From Clostridium algoriphilum (GTDB lineage Bacteria > Bacillota > Clostridia > Clostridiales > Clostridiaceae): a stretch of 64,000 nucleotides of DNA. Shown one piece after another: positions 1-8,858 of this stretch (position 1 is the stretch's first letter; each line of letters begins with the position of its first letter). The notes under the pieces are model-generated. The model was not told the DNA's origin and ran no database searches. It was given only the letters and a program-made list of their open reading frames with translations. The stretch spans positions 19,023-83,022 of the forward strand of contig NZ_JAIZZK010000021.1 in NCBI RefSeq assembly GCF_020443705.1, given 5' to 3'. The position numbers were made by a program, and so were the translations under genes.

Positions 1-1
1 A

Positions 2-694
2 TTACCTAAACTTTCATTATCTATAACTCCAATAATCTTAGTACTAGTTGTTAATTATTTATTAGGTAAATATGTTTTTTCTACAATGGATGGAGCGTAC
101 TTAAAAGATTTCGGTGGAATTAGCATATCAAAAGTACAAGGTATATGGAGTTTAATTTCAGCATTAGTTGTTGCTATAGTTGTTAGTTTGATTTTATTTT
201 GGAAAAACCTTGAAAGTGTTACAAATACAGTTAATAAGGGGGCTATAGGTTCTTTGCTTGCAATTGCAAATACCTCTTCTGAAGTTGGTTATGGAAATGT
301 TATTAAAACATTAGCAGGATTTGCTATACTTCAAGCTGGGATACTTGCAATACCAGGAACACCTCTTATTTCACTAGCAGCATCTACTAGTATTCTTGCA
401 GGGATAACAGGTTCAGCATCAGGTGGTATGAGTATTGCTCTTGGAATATTAGGTAAAACATATATGGCAAAGGCTCAAGCTCTAGGAATTAATCCAGAAG
501 TGTTCCATAGAATAGCAGCAATTGCCTGTGGTGGACTTGATACACTTCCACATAATGGTGCAGTAATAACTTTACTAGGTATAACAGGTTTGACTCATAA
601 ACAATCATATGTAGATATAGGAATGTGTACAGTTGTTATCCCTCTTATAGCTACAGCAGTGTGTATTATATTTGCATCTATGGGTGTTGTATAA
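2..694 (+). CDS. GntP-family permease (C-terminal part; runs off the window start)
   Basis: The frame is open from the first bases of the window, so the N-terminus lies outside and about 231 residues are visible. The segment is strongly hydrophobic, with several membrane helices and the Gly/Ala/Ser-rich loops of the GntP gluconate:H+ symporter family. The C-terminal block GGLDTLPHNGAVITLLGITG is characteristic of family members that include D-beta-hydroxybutyrate permeases. It probably imports an organic acid through the cytoplasmic membrane. The neighbours are a 3-hydroxyacyl-CoA dehydrogenase, a 3-hydroxybutyrate dehydrogenase and AtoE, which makes hydroxybutyrate or a related acid a likely substrate. 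The family call is firm; the substrate is inferred from context. Confidence 0.85.
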   Translation, partial: LPKLSLSITPIILVLVVNYLLGKYVFSTMDGAYLKDFGGISISKVQGIWSLISALVVAIVVSLILFWKNLESVTNTVNKGAIGSLLAIANTSSEVGYGNVIKTLAGFAILQAGILAIPGTPLISLAASTSILAGITGSASGGMSIALGILGKTYMAKAQALGINPEVFHRIAAIACGGLDTLPHNGAVITLLGITGLTHKQSYVDIGMCTVVIPLIATAVCIIFASMGVV

Positions 695-793
695 TAAGTA
701 TCAACTTAACTACCTATGATATATAGCTGGATACAAACTGCTTTGTATCTAGGTAGTAAATGATAAAAAACAATTAAGGAGGTAAATCTGAAT

Positions 794-1735
794 ATGAAAA
801 TTAAAAACATTACAGTTATAGGTTCTGGTACCATGGGTCATGGTATTGCTCAATTATGTGCTGAATCAGGGTTAAAAGTAAATATATATGATATATCATT
901 GGAGAATTTAAATAAAGGTTTTGAAAATATTAAAAAGAATCTTTCCCTGCTTATAGATAATGGCAAGCTCATAAAAGAAGAAGCAGAGGATATTTTAAAA
1001 AGAATATCTTTAGTAAGTGAATTAAAGGATGCTGTTTGTGATGTGCAACTAGTAATAGAATGTATAGCTGAAAATTTAGTAATAAAACAAAAGGTGTATG
1101 GAGAGTTAGATTCCTTATGTGATCCAAGTGTCATACTTGCATCAAATACATCAGGGTTAAGTCCATCGGATATATCAAAATATTTGAAACACCCAGAAAG
1201 AATGGTTGTAGCTCACTTTTGGTGTCCACCAGAATTGATTCCCTTAGTAGAAGTGGTACCAGGAGAAAAAACATCTAAGGAAGTAGTTGAAAAAACTGCA
1301 GAATGGATTACAGCAATAGGGAAACAGCCTGTTAAAATGAAAAAAGAATGCCTTGGATTTATAGGTAATAGAATGCAACTTGCTCTTTTAAGGGAGGCTA
1401 TGTATATAGTGGAGCAAGGCTTTGCAGACATTGAAGAAGTTGATAAAGCAGTTGAGTATGGTTTAGGACGCCGACTTCCAGTAACAGGACCACTATGTAG
1501 TGCAGATTTAGGAGGATTAGATATATTCAATAATATATCTACATACTTATTTAAAGATTTATGTAATTCTACGGAACCATCTAAGTTACTTAAGGATAAA
1601 GTTGAAGCTGGAAATTTAGGAAGTAAAAGTGGTAAAGGGTTCTATGATTGGAACACAGAGAATTTAGAAAAGAAGCAAAAGGAACGTGCTGATGTACTTC
1701 TATACTTCTTGAAAAAAGATGAAAAAAATAAATAA
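794..1735 (+). CDS. 3-hydroxyacyl-CoA (3-hydroxybutyryl-CoA) dehydrogenase family protein
   Basis: This is a 313-residue cytoplasmic NAD-dependent dehydrogenase. The N-terminal Rossmann fold carries GSGTMG at residues 10-15. The central block NTSGLSPSDI and the segment ending LIPLVEVVPG match the 3-hydroxyacyl-CoA dehydrogenase fold, and the C-terminal helical domain ends in the usual GKGFYDW motif. Family members interconvert 3-hydroxyacyl-CoA and 3-oxoacyl-CoA. The phrase AHFWCPPELIPL replaces the more usual NPxxxM form of butyrate-pathway Hbd, so the substrate may differ, for example carnitine-like or branched hydroxyacids. A Shine-Dalgarno AAGGAGGT lies about 11 bases before the ATG. The gene follows a GntP permease by 100 bases in the same direction, which suggests a shared catabolic role. 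Confidence 0.85.
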   Translation: MKIKNITVIGSGTMGHGIAQLCAESGLKVNIYDISLENLNKGFENIKKNLSLLIDNGKLIKEEAEDILKRISLVSELKDAVCDVQLVIECIAENLVIKQKVYGELDSLCDPSVILASNTSGLSPSDISKYLKHPERMVVAHFWCPPELIPLVEVVPGEKTSKEVVEKTAEWITAIGKQPVKMKKECLGFIGNRMQLALLREAMYIVEQGFADIEEVDKAVEYGLGRRLPVTGPLCSADLGGLDIFNNISTYLFKDLCNSTEPSKLLKDKVEAGNLGSKSGKGFYDWNTENLEKKQKERADVLLYFLKKDEKNK

Positions 1736-1786
1736 TATATGATTTTGGTGTGGCCAGGTAAACATGTGTATGAATACACTAAAAAC

Positions 1787-1900
1787 AATAAGAGGTGTCT
1801 CAAAATGATTGCTTAATCATTTCGAGACACCTCTTATCTATTAAGATGTATCCGAAAACCGATATCAATTTGTTTCCTAATTTAATCTTAATAAAAACTT
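1787..1900 (+). repeat. Dispersed repeat copy 1 (hairpin plus conserved flank)
   Basis: The similarity to 3293-3413 extends beyond the hairpin into the flank (ATTAAGATGTAT, then a run ending TAATAAAA-CTT). Identity is roughly three quarters by eye. The two copies have the same orientation and bracket bdhA plus the atoA remnant. Confidence 0.6.
1788..1837. terminator. Bidirectional hairpin terminator between converging genes
   Basis: A 23-base arm starting ATAAGAGGTGTCTC pairs with its complement across a four-base GCTT loop, with one mismatch. It sits between two converging genes and probably ends both transcripts. The same hairpin type recurs at 3297-3338. Confidence 0.75.
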
Positions 1901-1921
1901 CCTAAAAAATAGTATATCATT

Positions 1922-2683
1922 TTAGCCTGCTGTCCAACCGCCATCTATAGTCATCATTGATCCAGTGATATGTGATCCTGCTTCTGAACATAGGAACATG
2001 GCTACGTCACCGATTGTATCTGGTTCAATCAGCTTCTTTATAACGGCCTTCTGAAGCATTATGTCAGATACAACTGCTTCCTTTGAAATTCCATGTGCCT
2101 TGGCCTGGGATTCAATCTGGCCGTCAACCAATGGAGTCCTTACATATGCAGGGCATATTGAATTTACTGTTATTCCATATTGTCCGCCCTCCAGTGCAGC
2201 TGTCTTGGTCAATCCAGCAAGACCATGCTTTGCTGAAACGTAAGCTGACTTGAATTCTGAAGCTACCAATCCATGCATGGAGTTCATGTTTATTATCCTA
2301 CCCCAGCCTTGCTGTTTCATCGATGGCCAGACATATTTGGTTAACAGGAATGGCGCTGTAAGCATTATCTTCATCATAAGATCCCACTTGTCTTCAGGAA
2401 AATCTTCAATTGGACTTACTGTCTGGATACCTGCGACGTTTACAAGAACGTCAACCTTTAAATATTTTTCCAGTGTGAAATCAACCAGGGCCTTGCAGTC
2501 TTCTCTCTTGCTTAAATCCGTTTTGAAATAGGTGGCACCCAATTTATCGGCTTCAATCTTCAGTTTTTCTTCATTGATATCCGCCATCACAATTTTTCCG
2601 CCATCTTTTGCAAAAGTCTGCGATATAGCTAGTCCTATACCACTTGCCGCACCAGTAACGATACATACTTTGTTTTCTAACAT
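1922..2683 (-). CDS. bdhA: 3-hydroxybutyrate dehydrogenase (SDR family)
   Basis: This is a 253-residue short-chain dehydrogenase that reversibly oxidises (R)-3-hydroxybutyrate to acetoacetate with NAD. The cofactor motif TGAASGIG is at residues 10-17, NVAG stands where NNAG is usual, and the Ser-Tyr-Lys triad is visible in NMNSMHG and SAYVSAKHG. The block VNSICPAYVRTPLV and the C-terminus ITGSMMTIDGGW match bacterial BdhA closely. I chose the ATG at 2683 over the TTG three bases upstream because AGGAGGGA is then eight bases away. The coding sequence is clearly richer in G and C than its neighbours, with many GCC, CAG and CTG-type codons, and it lies between two copies of a repeat, so it may have been acquired. 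AtoE nearby would move the short-chain acids. Confidence 0.9.
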   Translation of the reverse strand: MLENKVCIVTGAASGIGLAISQTFAKDGGKIVMADINEEKLKIEADKLGATYFKTDLSKREDCKALVDFTLEKYLKVDVLVNVAGIQTVSPIEDFPEDKWDLMMKIMLTAPFLLTKYVWPSMKQQGWGRIINMNSMHGLVASEFKSAYVSAKHGLAGLTKTAALEGGQYGITVNSICPAYVRTPLVDGQIESQAKAHGISKEAVVSDIMLQKAVIKKLIEPDTIGDVAMFLCSEAGSHITGSMMTIDGGWTAG

Positions 2684-3023
2684 CAAACAATCCCTCCTAA
2701 ACTAAATATAGTGTTTCACTTCTAATCATGCGATCAAACCCTCAACGAATGTCCTTATCCACCTCCTTGTTTATTCTGTATTGGGCTGAATCCACGACCC
2801 AACATATCTAATCCACTATTTCCGGTTTGAAATCCGAAGAACATCTCTGCGGGCTATTGAAAACGTTTAGATGGAAATTCAAATAAGAGACTATTGCATA
2901 TTCAACTATGGTCTTATTATATCATATATGCATTTTTTAAACATACTAATTTCAAAATATGGTAAATTATTTAATCTATTAAATATTAATGAGACGACCG
3001 ACGAAGATACAAATAAGTTGAAT
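2684..3023. other. Leader and spacer upstream of bdhA; no intact gene
   Basis: The first 200 bases share the higher GC content of bdhA. On the minus strand they hold a stop-bounded frame of about 30 codons ending in Gly-Gly-Gly near 2764-2860. This could be the tail of a lost upstream gene, but I do not recognise it. The rest is AT-rich with no feature I can support. Confidence 0.3.
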
Positions 3024-3078
3024 AATTGACTAAGTCTTCTTGGGGCACTAGAAGTAGATCAAGAAGACTTAGTCAATT
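3024..3078. repeat. Perfect 18-bp inverted repeat inside the atoA remnant
   Basis: The arms AATTGACTAAGTCTTCTT (3024-3041) and its exact complement (3061-3078) are separated by 19 bases. The right arm belongs to the decayed CoA-transferase reading frame (Glu-Asp-Leu-Val-Asn), so the left arm looks like an inverted copy made during the deletion. There is no U-tract, so a terminator role is unlikely. Confidence 0.8.
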
Positions 3079-3236
3079 GGATTGTACCAGGCAAAATGGT
3101 CTCAGGTATGGGTGGAATTTACTAATGAAGGCTTGTAATTACTGAAATCCATAAGGACACAACAGTCGAAGAAGTTAAGTCACTTACTGGAGCTGAATTA
3201 ATAATATCAGAAAATCTAAAAATAATGGATGTATAA
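3042..3236 (+). pseudogene. atoA: Remnant of 3-oxoacid/acetoacetate CoA-transferase subunit B
   Basis: Two pieces of one protein can be read. The first (about 3045-3116) encodes a Gly-Ala-Leu-Glu-Val-Asp stretch and then [14 protein letters not shown], the conserved C-terminal block of CoA-transferase subunit B. A stop follows. After a frame change the second piece (about 3132-3236) encodes LVITEIHKDTTVEEVKSLTG and the normal C-terminal tail to a stop. The N-terminal two thirds and the residues between the pieces are missing. An intact enzyme would move CoA between acetoacetate and a carboxylic acid, matching the adjacent 3-hydroxybutyrate dehydrogenase and AtoE. It is not functional here. 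Confidence 0.75.
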
Positions 3237-3292
3237 ATAAACAAATATGTTATACCTAGACATTAAACATATAATATGATTATAAAAAGTTA

Positions 3293-3413
3293 ATAAGAGG
3301 TGCCTCAAAATGATTATTAAATCATTTTGAGGCACCTCACCTCTTAGATATTAAGATGTATTTAAAAAACATTACAAATTAGTTTTCTAATTAACTATAT
3401 TATAATAAAACTT
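3293..3413 (+). repeat. Dispersed repeat copy 2 (hairpin plus conserved flank)
   Basis: Second copy of the element at 1787-1900, in the same orientation. It contains the hairpin at 3297-3338 and a similar AT-rich flank, ending at the 3' end of the AtoE gene. Confidence 0.6.
3297..3338 (-). terminator. Hairpin terminator downstream of atoE
   Basis: The 18-base arms GAGGTGCCTCAAAATGAT and its exact complement are separated by six bases. It lies about 75 bases past the stop of the minus-strand AtoE gene. Confidence 0.7.
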
Positions 3414-3414
3414 A

Positions 3415-4761
3415 TTAAAAGAGAAACAATCCCAGTCCGATAATAATACCGGAGTATAATAAGTCAACAATACAAAAACCCATTACGTCCTTAGCATTGA
3501 GTCCAGCAATTCCAAGAGCAGGTAATGCCCAAAATGGTTGAATCATGTTAGTCCATGCATCTCCCCAAGCAATAGCCATAGCGGTTTTCGCAGCAGGTAC
3601 ACCTAAAGCTGCACCAGCAGGCATCATGATAGGAGCTTGAACAGCCCATTGTCCACCACCAGATGGTACAAAGAAGTTAACGAGTCCTGCACTTAAGAAA
3701 GTGAAGAGTGGGAAGGTATGTTTATTTGATATACTAACGAAAGAAGTAGACATAACCCCTGCAAGGGAAATCCCAGCAGCACTTGTACCTACCATCATAC
3801 CCATAATACCTGCGTAGAACGGGAATTGAAGTATAATTCCAGCAGCTCCTTTAGCAGCGTCTGTAATTGCACCAACAAATCTCTTAGGAGTTCGATGAAG
3901 AGCAACGCCTAGGAATAAGAAGATAGCATTAACAATATTTAAATCAAGAGTACCACCATTAACAAAATAATAAATAATATAACTAAAGCCCATAAGTGCT
4001 AATAACATTGAGATAATAGTGCTATTCTCAAGTTTATCAGCAGGAGTCATTGCCTCTTTAGCTATCATAACTTCTGGTTCCTCTACCAAAAGCTTCGAAT
4101 CTATTGTAACAGTATTTTTTTTGTCCGGGTGCATAGCTTTGTTTATAAGAGGTAATGTTACTAAAAGTACAGCTAATATGATTAAATTAAAACCTGAGAA
4201 TAATGTCATACTGGTTGGTATAGCTGTAGTAACAGCACCTGCAGTAGCTTTTACTACTTCAGGACCACCCCCAGCAACCACTAGTGGTATAGAACCAGAA
4301 AGACCAGCATGCCATACTAAAAAGCCTGAGTAAGCAGAAGCTATTAAAAGTCTATAATCTACACCTTTAACTTCTTTAGCTAATTCCTTAGCAAAAATAG
4401 CTCCAATTACAAGTCCAAAACCCCAGTTAATCCAGCAAGCTACAGTAGAAATAAGTGTAACAAGAATAATTGCTTGTGTTGGTGAGTTAGGGATTTTCGC
4501 AAGAGTTTTAAGACCCTTTTTAAAAGATGGTGCATTTGCAAGCGCATGGCCTGTAACTAATACTAATGCCATTTGCATTGAAAAAGCGAGAAGTGTCCAC
4601 AGACCTTTACTCCAGTGAACGGTCATAGCTAAAGGAGTTTGACCAGTAAGTAATACACCTAAAATCAATACAAAGAAGGTTAGAAGTACAGCAAATATGA
4701 ACGGGTCTGGTAAATACTTTTGGACAATATTAACACAGGCTTTTGTAAATTTTTTAAACAT
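3415..4761 (-). CDS. atoE: AtoE-family short-chain fatty acid transporter
   Basis: This is a 448-residue integral membrane protein with about a dozen hydrophobic segments. It is full length for the AtoE short-chain fatty acid transporter family. The segments LVNFFVPSGGGQWAVQAPIM and AIAWGDAWTNMIQPFWALP are the family's conserved blocks. It is expected to carry acetoacetate, butyrate or similar acids across the cytoplasmic membrane. A ribosome site AAGGGAGGA precedes the ATG. Its neighbours are 3-hydroxybutyrate dehydrogenase and a decayed acetoacetate CoA-transferase subunit, so this was probably an acetoacetate/hydroxybutyrate locus whose activating enzyme has been lost. The 375 bases upstream (4762-5136) hold one hairpin and nothing else I can support. 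Confidence 0.92.
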   Translation of the reverse strand: MFKKFTKACVNIVQKYLPDPFIFAVLLTFFVLILGVLLTGQTPLAMTVHWSKGLWTLLAFSMQMALVLVTGHALANAPSFKKGLKTLAKIPNSPTQAIILVTLISTVACWINWGFGLVIGAIFAKELAKEVKGVDYRLLIASAYSGFLVWHAGLSGSIPLVVAGGGPEVVKATAGAVTTAIPTSMTLFSGFNLIILAVLLVTLPLINKAMHPDKKNTVTIDSKLLVEEPEVMIAKEAMTPADKLENSTIISMLLALMGFSYIIYYFVNGGTLDLNIVNAIFLFLGVALHRTPKRFVGAITDAAKGAAGIILQFPFYAGIMGMMVGTSAAGISLAGVMSTSFVSISNKHTFPLFTFLSAGLVNFFVPSGGGQWAVQAPIMMPAGAALGVPAAKTAMAIAWGDAWTNMIQPFWALPALGIAGLNAKDVMGFCIVDLLYSGIIIGLGLFLF

Positions 4762-4962
4762 TTTTATTCCTCCCTTTAAATATTTAGAAAAAAGATTTAA
4801 TTTAAATTACTATTGGTTCTATTATTATTATTATTCTATATAATAATACATATTCCTTCTTTTATTAAAAGATTATCTATTTATTTAGATAATATAATGT
4901 AAGTTAACAGAATAGAATAACATTTGAATGGCGTACTTGTATAAGACTTATTTAAACAGAGC

Positions 4963-5001
4963 AAAGCCTGCGAGAAAATTAATCATCTCACAGGCTTTTT
5001 T
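4963..5001. terminator. Intrinsic terminator-like hairpin
   Basis: AAAGCCTG-GAGA pairs with TCTC-CAGGCTTT with one mismatch. A T-run follows on the plus strand. It lies between atoE and the 3' end of cydC and may stop minus-strand cydDC transcripts. Confidence 0.5.
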
Positions 5002-5136
5002 TCATTATTTTGCTTTAATAAAAGTAAATTTAATTGCTTATATACATTGGTATCATCCATCGTAGGTCTATAGGTAACGATAAAAATCTTCATATTTAAT
5101 CATCTTCTCATTTTTAACAATTTTCGGACTATTTTT

Positions 5137-6861
5137 TTATATATTAAGATATTGCTTTTGCATATTCCACAATTCGTAGTAAAGTCCATTTTTATTTAAT
5201 AATTCAATGTGGGTTCCTCTCTCAACTATTGAGCCTTCATCCATTACTAAGATTTCATCCATAACTTCCATATTTACTAGTTTGTGAGTTACCCATATAC
5301 AACTTTTATCCTTAATTAAATCATGAAGCTCCTGCACAACTTTTTTTTCTGTTTTTATGTCCAAACTTGCAGTAGGTTCGTCCAGTAGTATTATCTCGCT
5401 ACTTTTTAATATAGCCCTGGCAATAATAAGTCTTTTTATTTCACCGCCTGATAGATTATAGCCATATTGGCCAAGTAAAGTATTTAAACCTTCAGGAAGT
5501 TCTTTGATTAAATCCATGATCTGAACTTTATTTAGTACTTTATTAATTTCATCAGCTGTAGCCTCGGTATTAGCTATTAGCAGATTTTCTTTAATTGTAG
5601 TATTAAAAGTATACGGAGTTTGATCAACATAAGTAAACACTTTTCTTATATCGTCAATTTGTAGATTTTTATAAGAGTCTCCATCAATAAATACATCTCC
5701 TATTTGATATTTAATGTAACCGAGCATTGCTTTAAGTAATGTACTTTTTCCACAACCACTTTTTCCGACTATTGCTATTTTTTTCTTATAGGGTAATTCA
5801 AAAGACAACTCTTTGATGATATAATGTTCCTTATCTTTAATGCTTAAGTTATTTACTGAAATATCATAGCTTGCAATTGTCTTGTTTTTTAAGTTTTTTG
5901 GTTTGTGAGAATTACTGTCTATTATTGAAAAAATATTTTCACCACTACTATAAGAATCATTAAACTTATATACCACAAGTGACATTGGAATTATTGCTTC
6001 AAAAGAAGCCATAATCATAAGAGGAAGCATGGAATAGTAAATGCCACTCAATTTATTTGTTCCTACCATTACAGCAGTAAGCATTAAAGTTAAAACAATT
6101 AAGAGGCTTAATGCTACTGAATTAATACTTTCAACTAATGTGTTGATTATATTTTGTTTTTTTCGAAGTTTTGATAGTTCTTTATTAAGACTAATAAATT
6201 TTTCTGTGAATTCATCTTTTAAATTATAAATCTGGACTTCCACTATGCCTTTTAATATATCTAAGAGAGTTAAATTAATATCATTTTTTAACTCTCTTTC
6301 TCTCCCAGAAAACATTTCATTCCATTTAAATAATATTACAGGTAAAACAAAGCCAGAGAATATATAAAAACATATATAAATAATAGAAACCTTCATACTA
6401 AAGTAAGAAATAAACACAGTTGTAATTATTCCTGTTAAAATTGCTATAATGAGTGGATAGAAGACTCTTAAATAGAAGTCCTTTAGTACATCCACATCAT
6501 TAACTATTTTGCTGTATATATCTCCAGTCTTGAATTTAATAGTGTTTTCTGTATAATTTTCATTGAAGTTTTTAAAAAACCAGGATCTAATGCCGCTTAA
6601 CATCTTTAAAGTTGTATTATGAGAAAATATTCTCTCAGCGTATCTAAATACACCGCGAGATATACCAAAAAATCTTACAATTACTATTAAGACTATCAAG
6701 TCTAAAACATCAGGACGAAGTGCTGACCTTGAAAGAAGTACCGCTGAGGTTGAGAGTAAACCTACATTTGCAAGTATTGTGAAAACTCCCATAACTATCG
6801 AGAGTAGAACAAAAAAAAATTGCTTTTTCATAAGTGCATTCATAACTTTAAATATTCTCAT
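5137..6861 (-). CDS. cydC: ABC transporter, CydC-type thiol exporter subunit
   Basis: This is a 574-residue fused ABC exporter half. An N-terminal six-helix membrane domain spans about residues 1-310 and the ATPase domain follows. Walker A GKSGCGKST is near residue 367, the signature LSGGE near 470, and Walker B IILLDEPT near 492. CydC pairs with CydD to export glutathione or cysteine to the outer face of the membrane, which in many bacteria supports cytochrome bd assembly. The start overlaps the end of cydD by four bases, so translation is probably coupled. No intact bd oxidase is present in the window, only a cydA fragment upstream of cydD, so the pair may now serve another export function. 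Confidence 0.85.
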   Translation of the reverse strand: MRIFKVMNALMKKQFFFVLLSIVMGVFTILANVGLLSTSAVLLSRSALRPDVLDLIVLIVIVRFFGISRGVFRYAERIFSHNTTLKMLSGIRSWFFKNFNENYTENTIKFKTGDIYSKIVNDVDVLKDFYLRVFYPLIIAILTGIITTVFISYFSMKVSIIYICFYIFSGFVLPVILFKWNEMFSGRERELKNDINLTLLDILKGIVEVQIYNLKDEFTEKFISLNKELSKLRKKQNIINTLVESINSVALSLLIVLTLMLTAVMVGTNKLSGIYYSMLPLMIMASFEAIIPMSLVVYKFNDSYSSGENIFSIIDSNSHKPKNLKNKTIASYDISVNNLSIKDKEHYIIKELSFELPYKKKIAIVGKSGCGKSTLLKAMLGYIKYQIGDVFIDGDSYKNLQIDDIRKVFTYVDQTPYTFNTTIKENLLIANTEATADEINKVLNKVQIMDLIKELPEGLNTLLGQYGYNLSGGEIKRLIIARAILKSSEIILLDEPTASLDIKTEKKVVQELHDLIKDKSCIWVTHKLVNMEVMDEILVMDEGSIVERGTHIELLNKNGLYYELWNMQKQYLNI

Positions 6862-8591
6862 GATTCTTCTACCTCCGACGATCCTACAAATTCATAATAT
6901 TTGTTTTTATTATTAATAAGCTCTTCATGAGTACCCATTTCAACTAAATTACCAGCGTTAAGAACTATAATTTTATGGATAGATTTTAGGGTATTCAATC
7001 TATGAGTTGCAATTAGTACAGTAGTTTCTTTTAGATAACCATTCATAAGATCCGTGAATAGTTCCTCGCTTTTGCAGTCCAAGGCTGAGCTAGGCTCATC
7101 TAATATTATCAACTGAGTGTCTTTAGCTAAAACTCTGGCGAGTGCAATCTTTTGAATTTCCCCACCACGTATAGCTACATTTTCTCCTTCACCAATAAGC
7201 GTCTGATATCCATCCTCTAGCTTGTTTTTTAGCTCTTCAATCTTTGTTAATTTATATATTTCATGAAGTTTTATAGGGTTCAATTCTTTAATTCCCAGGG
7301 TTACATTTGCTTCTAAGGTTTTATTAAAGATGTATGGGGATTGAGATGCTATCGAAATTTTACTTAAAAACTCTTCTTTATCAATGTAATTAATATCTTT
7401 GCCGTTTATAAAAACCATGCCATCACTTGGCTTTACAAAACCACTTAAAATGTTTATTAAAGTACTCTTTCCGCTACCAATTTCCCCAACTAGAGCAAAT
7501 TTCTCTCCTTTTTTAATCTTAAAACTTAAATTATTAAGAGCTATTTTATCTCCATAAGAATAACTTAAATTTTTAACTTCTATTTCAGAAATATATTCAC
7601 ATGTATTAGTAGACTTACAGATTATATCTCCATATTCTAGTTCTTTTGTAATACTATCTATTTTTTCTATGGATACAGTTCCGTTTAGCGATGAATGGAA
7701 TCTTAGACCTAAGTTTCTAATAGCTAAATAAAAATCAGGTGTAATTATAAGGATAAAGAAAGCACTGAGGAAAGTTATTTTACCGTAGACTAATCTAAGT
7801 CCTAAATTTACTGCAATAATAGCTGTGCTTATAGTTGAAAAAAGTTCTAACACCAAGGCTGAAGAAAAGGATACTTTTAGAACTTCCATTGTTGCTTTTC
7901 TATAGTTTTCACTTGTTTTAAACACTTTGGATTCTTGTGTTTTACTTCTTTCAAATATTTTTAGAGTACTTAATCCCTGTAGCATATCTATAAAATGAAA
8001 ACTTAAAAGACTAAGTTTTTTCCACTGTTTTTCATTTAGCTCCTTAGACTTATATCCAATAAGGATCATAAACAATGGAATCAGGGGATAAGTAAATATC
8101 ATTATTAATGATGACCATTTGTCAATAAATGCTGTTACAATAATTAATATCATGGGAATTATAACAGCGGAAGCAGCTTGTGGAATATACTGAGAATAAT
8201 AGGGGGTAATCATTTCAGCACCATCAGTTAAGGTATTAATGATTTCTCCTAATTTCTTTTTTTTAACTTTATAGGGATTGCCCGTTATAATTGACTTGAA
8301 ACTTTTCTCCTTTATATTTTCCTTTATATCCTCAGCAGAGTTTTTAATATAAGATTGGATTAAAAAGTTAACTAAAGCTTTAATAACAGCAGTTAATAGA
8401 AATAGAACTAAATAAATGTTTATCCTATTAACAGTTTCTTTTTTTATAAAAACTTTGTTAACTATTGTTGCTAAAATGTAAGCTGAAACCACTATAAATA
8501 TACCCATTAATAATGGTTCCAGTATAATTAGTGGTTTATAATATTTTTTATAACTACTTTCTTTTAATAATCTAGTATTTAGCATTGTCAT
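6858..8591 (-). CDS. cydD: ABC transporter, CydD-type thiol exporter subunit
   Basis: This is a 577-residue ABC exporter half with an N-terminal membrane domain and a C-terminal ATPase. Walker A GEIGSGKST lies near residue 372 and Walker B LIILDEPSSALD follows. The signature reads IRGGE rather than LSGGQ, a departure that may make this ATP site weaker. It would form a heterodimer with CydC. The ATG follows AAGGAGAG by a normal spacing. Order and overlap with cydC are as in clostridial cydABDC loci, but the expected cydAB genes have been lost: only a fragment resembling CydA remains at 8696-8848. Confidence 0.85.
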   Translation of the reverse strand: MTMLNTRLLKESSYKKYYKPLIILEPLLMGIFIVVSAYILATIVNKVFIKKETVNRINIYLVLFLLTAVIKALVNFLIQSYIKNSAEDIKENIKEKSFKSIITGNPYKVKKKKLGEIINTLTDGAEMITPYYSQYIPQAASAVIIPMILIIVTAFIDKWSSLIMIFTYPLIPLFMILIGYKSKELNEKQWKKLSLLSFHFIDMLQGLSTLKIFERSKTQESKVFKTSENYRKATMEVLKVSFSSALVLELFSTISTAIIAVNLGLRLVYGKITFLSAFFILIITPDFYLAIRNLGLRFHSSLNGTVSIEKIDSITKELEYGDIICKSTNTCEYISEIEVKNLSYSYGDKIALNNLSFKIKKGEKFALVGEIGSGKSTLINILSGFVKPSDGMVFINGKDINYIDKEEFLSKISIASQSPYIFNKTLEANVTLGIKELNPIKLHEIYKLTKIEELKNKLEDGYQTLIGEGENVAIRGGEIQKIALARVLAKDTQLIILDEPSSALDCKSEELFTDLMNGYLKETTVLIATHRLNTLKSIHKIIVLNAGNLVEMGTHEELINNKNKYYEFVGSSEVEES

Positions 8592-8695
8592 ACTTACTCT
8601 CCTTAATATTCTAATTCTTTAGTTGTAACTCGTTTTCTAAATATCCAATAACTCCATATTTGATAACCATAAAACTATGGGTACAAATATTAATG

Positions 8696-8848
8696 CTACC
8701 TTTGGCGTAAGTTAAAGGGTGTTTGAACTGGAAGAAGCATTAGCAATTGTAAGATTTTCATTGGTAGGTTTTTAACAAGGTAGTTGCCTTGTGCATCACC
8801 CATGCCAGCTACTAAAATAGTGGAAACTATAGCCATTATTAGACTGAT
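8696..8848 (-). pseudogene. cydA: Remnant resembling cytochrome bd oxidase subunit I
   Basis: On the minus strand a stop-bounded frame reads MAIVSTILVAGMGDAQGNYL followed by VKNLPMK. This resembles the conserved CydA block in which a membrane helix is followed by GD.QG.YLVK.QPMK. After PMK the frame degenerates; another frame holds an Ala/Ser-rich stretch where CydA normally reads AAAEAL. Everything else of CydA and all of CydB is absent. The position, directly upstream of cydD on the same strand, is where cydAB would be expected. The identification rests on one short motif, so it is moderate. Confidence 0.5.
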
Positions 8849-8858
8849 TTAAATTATG

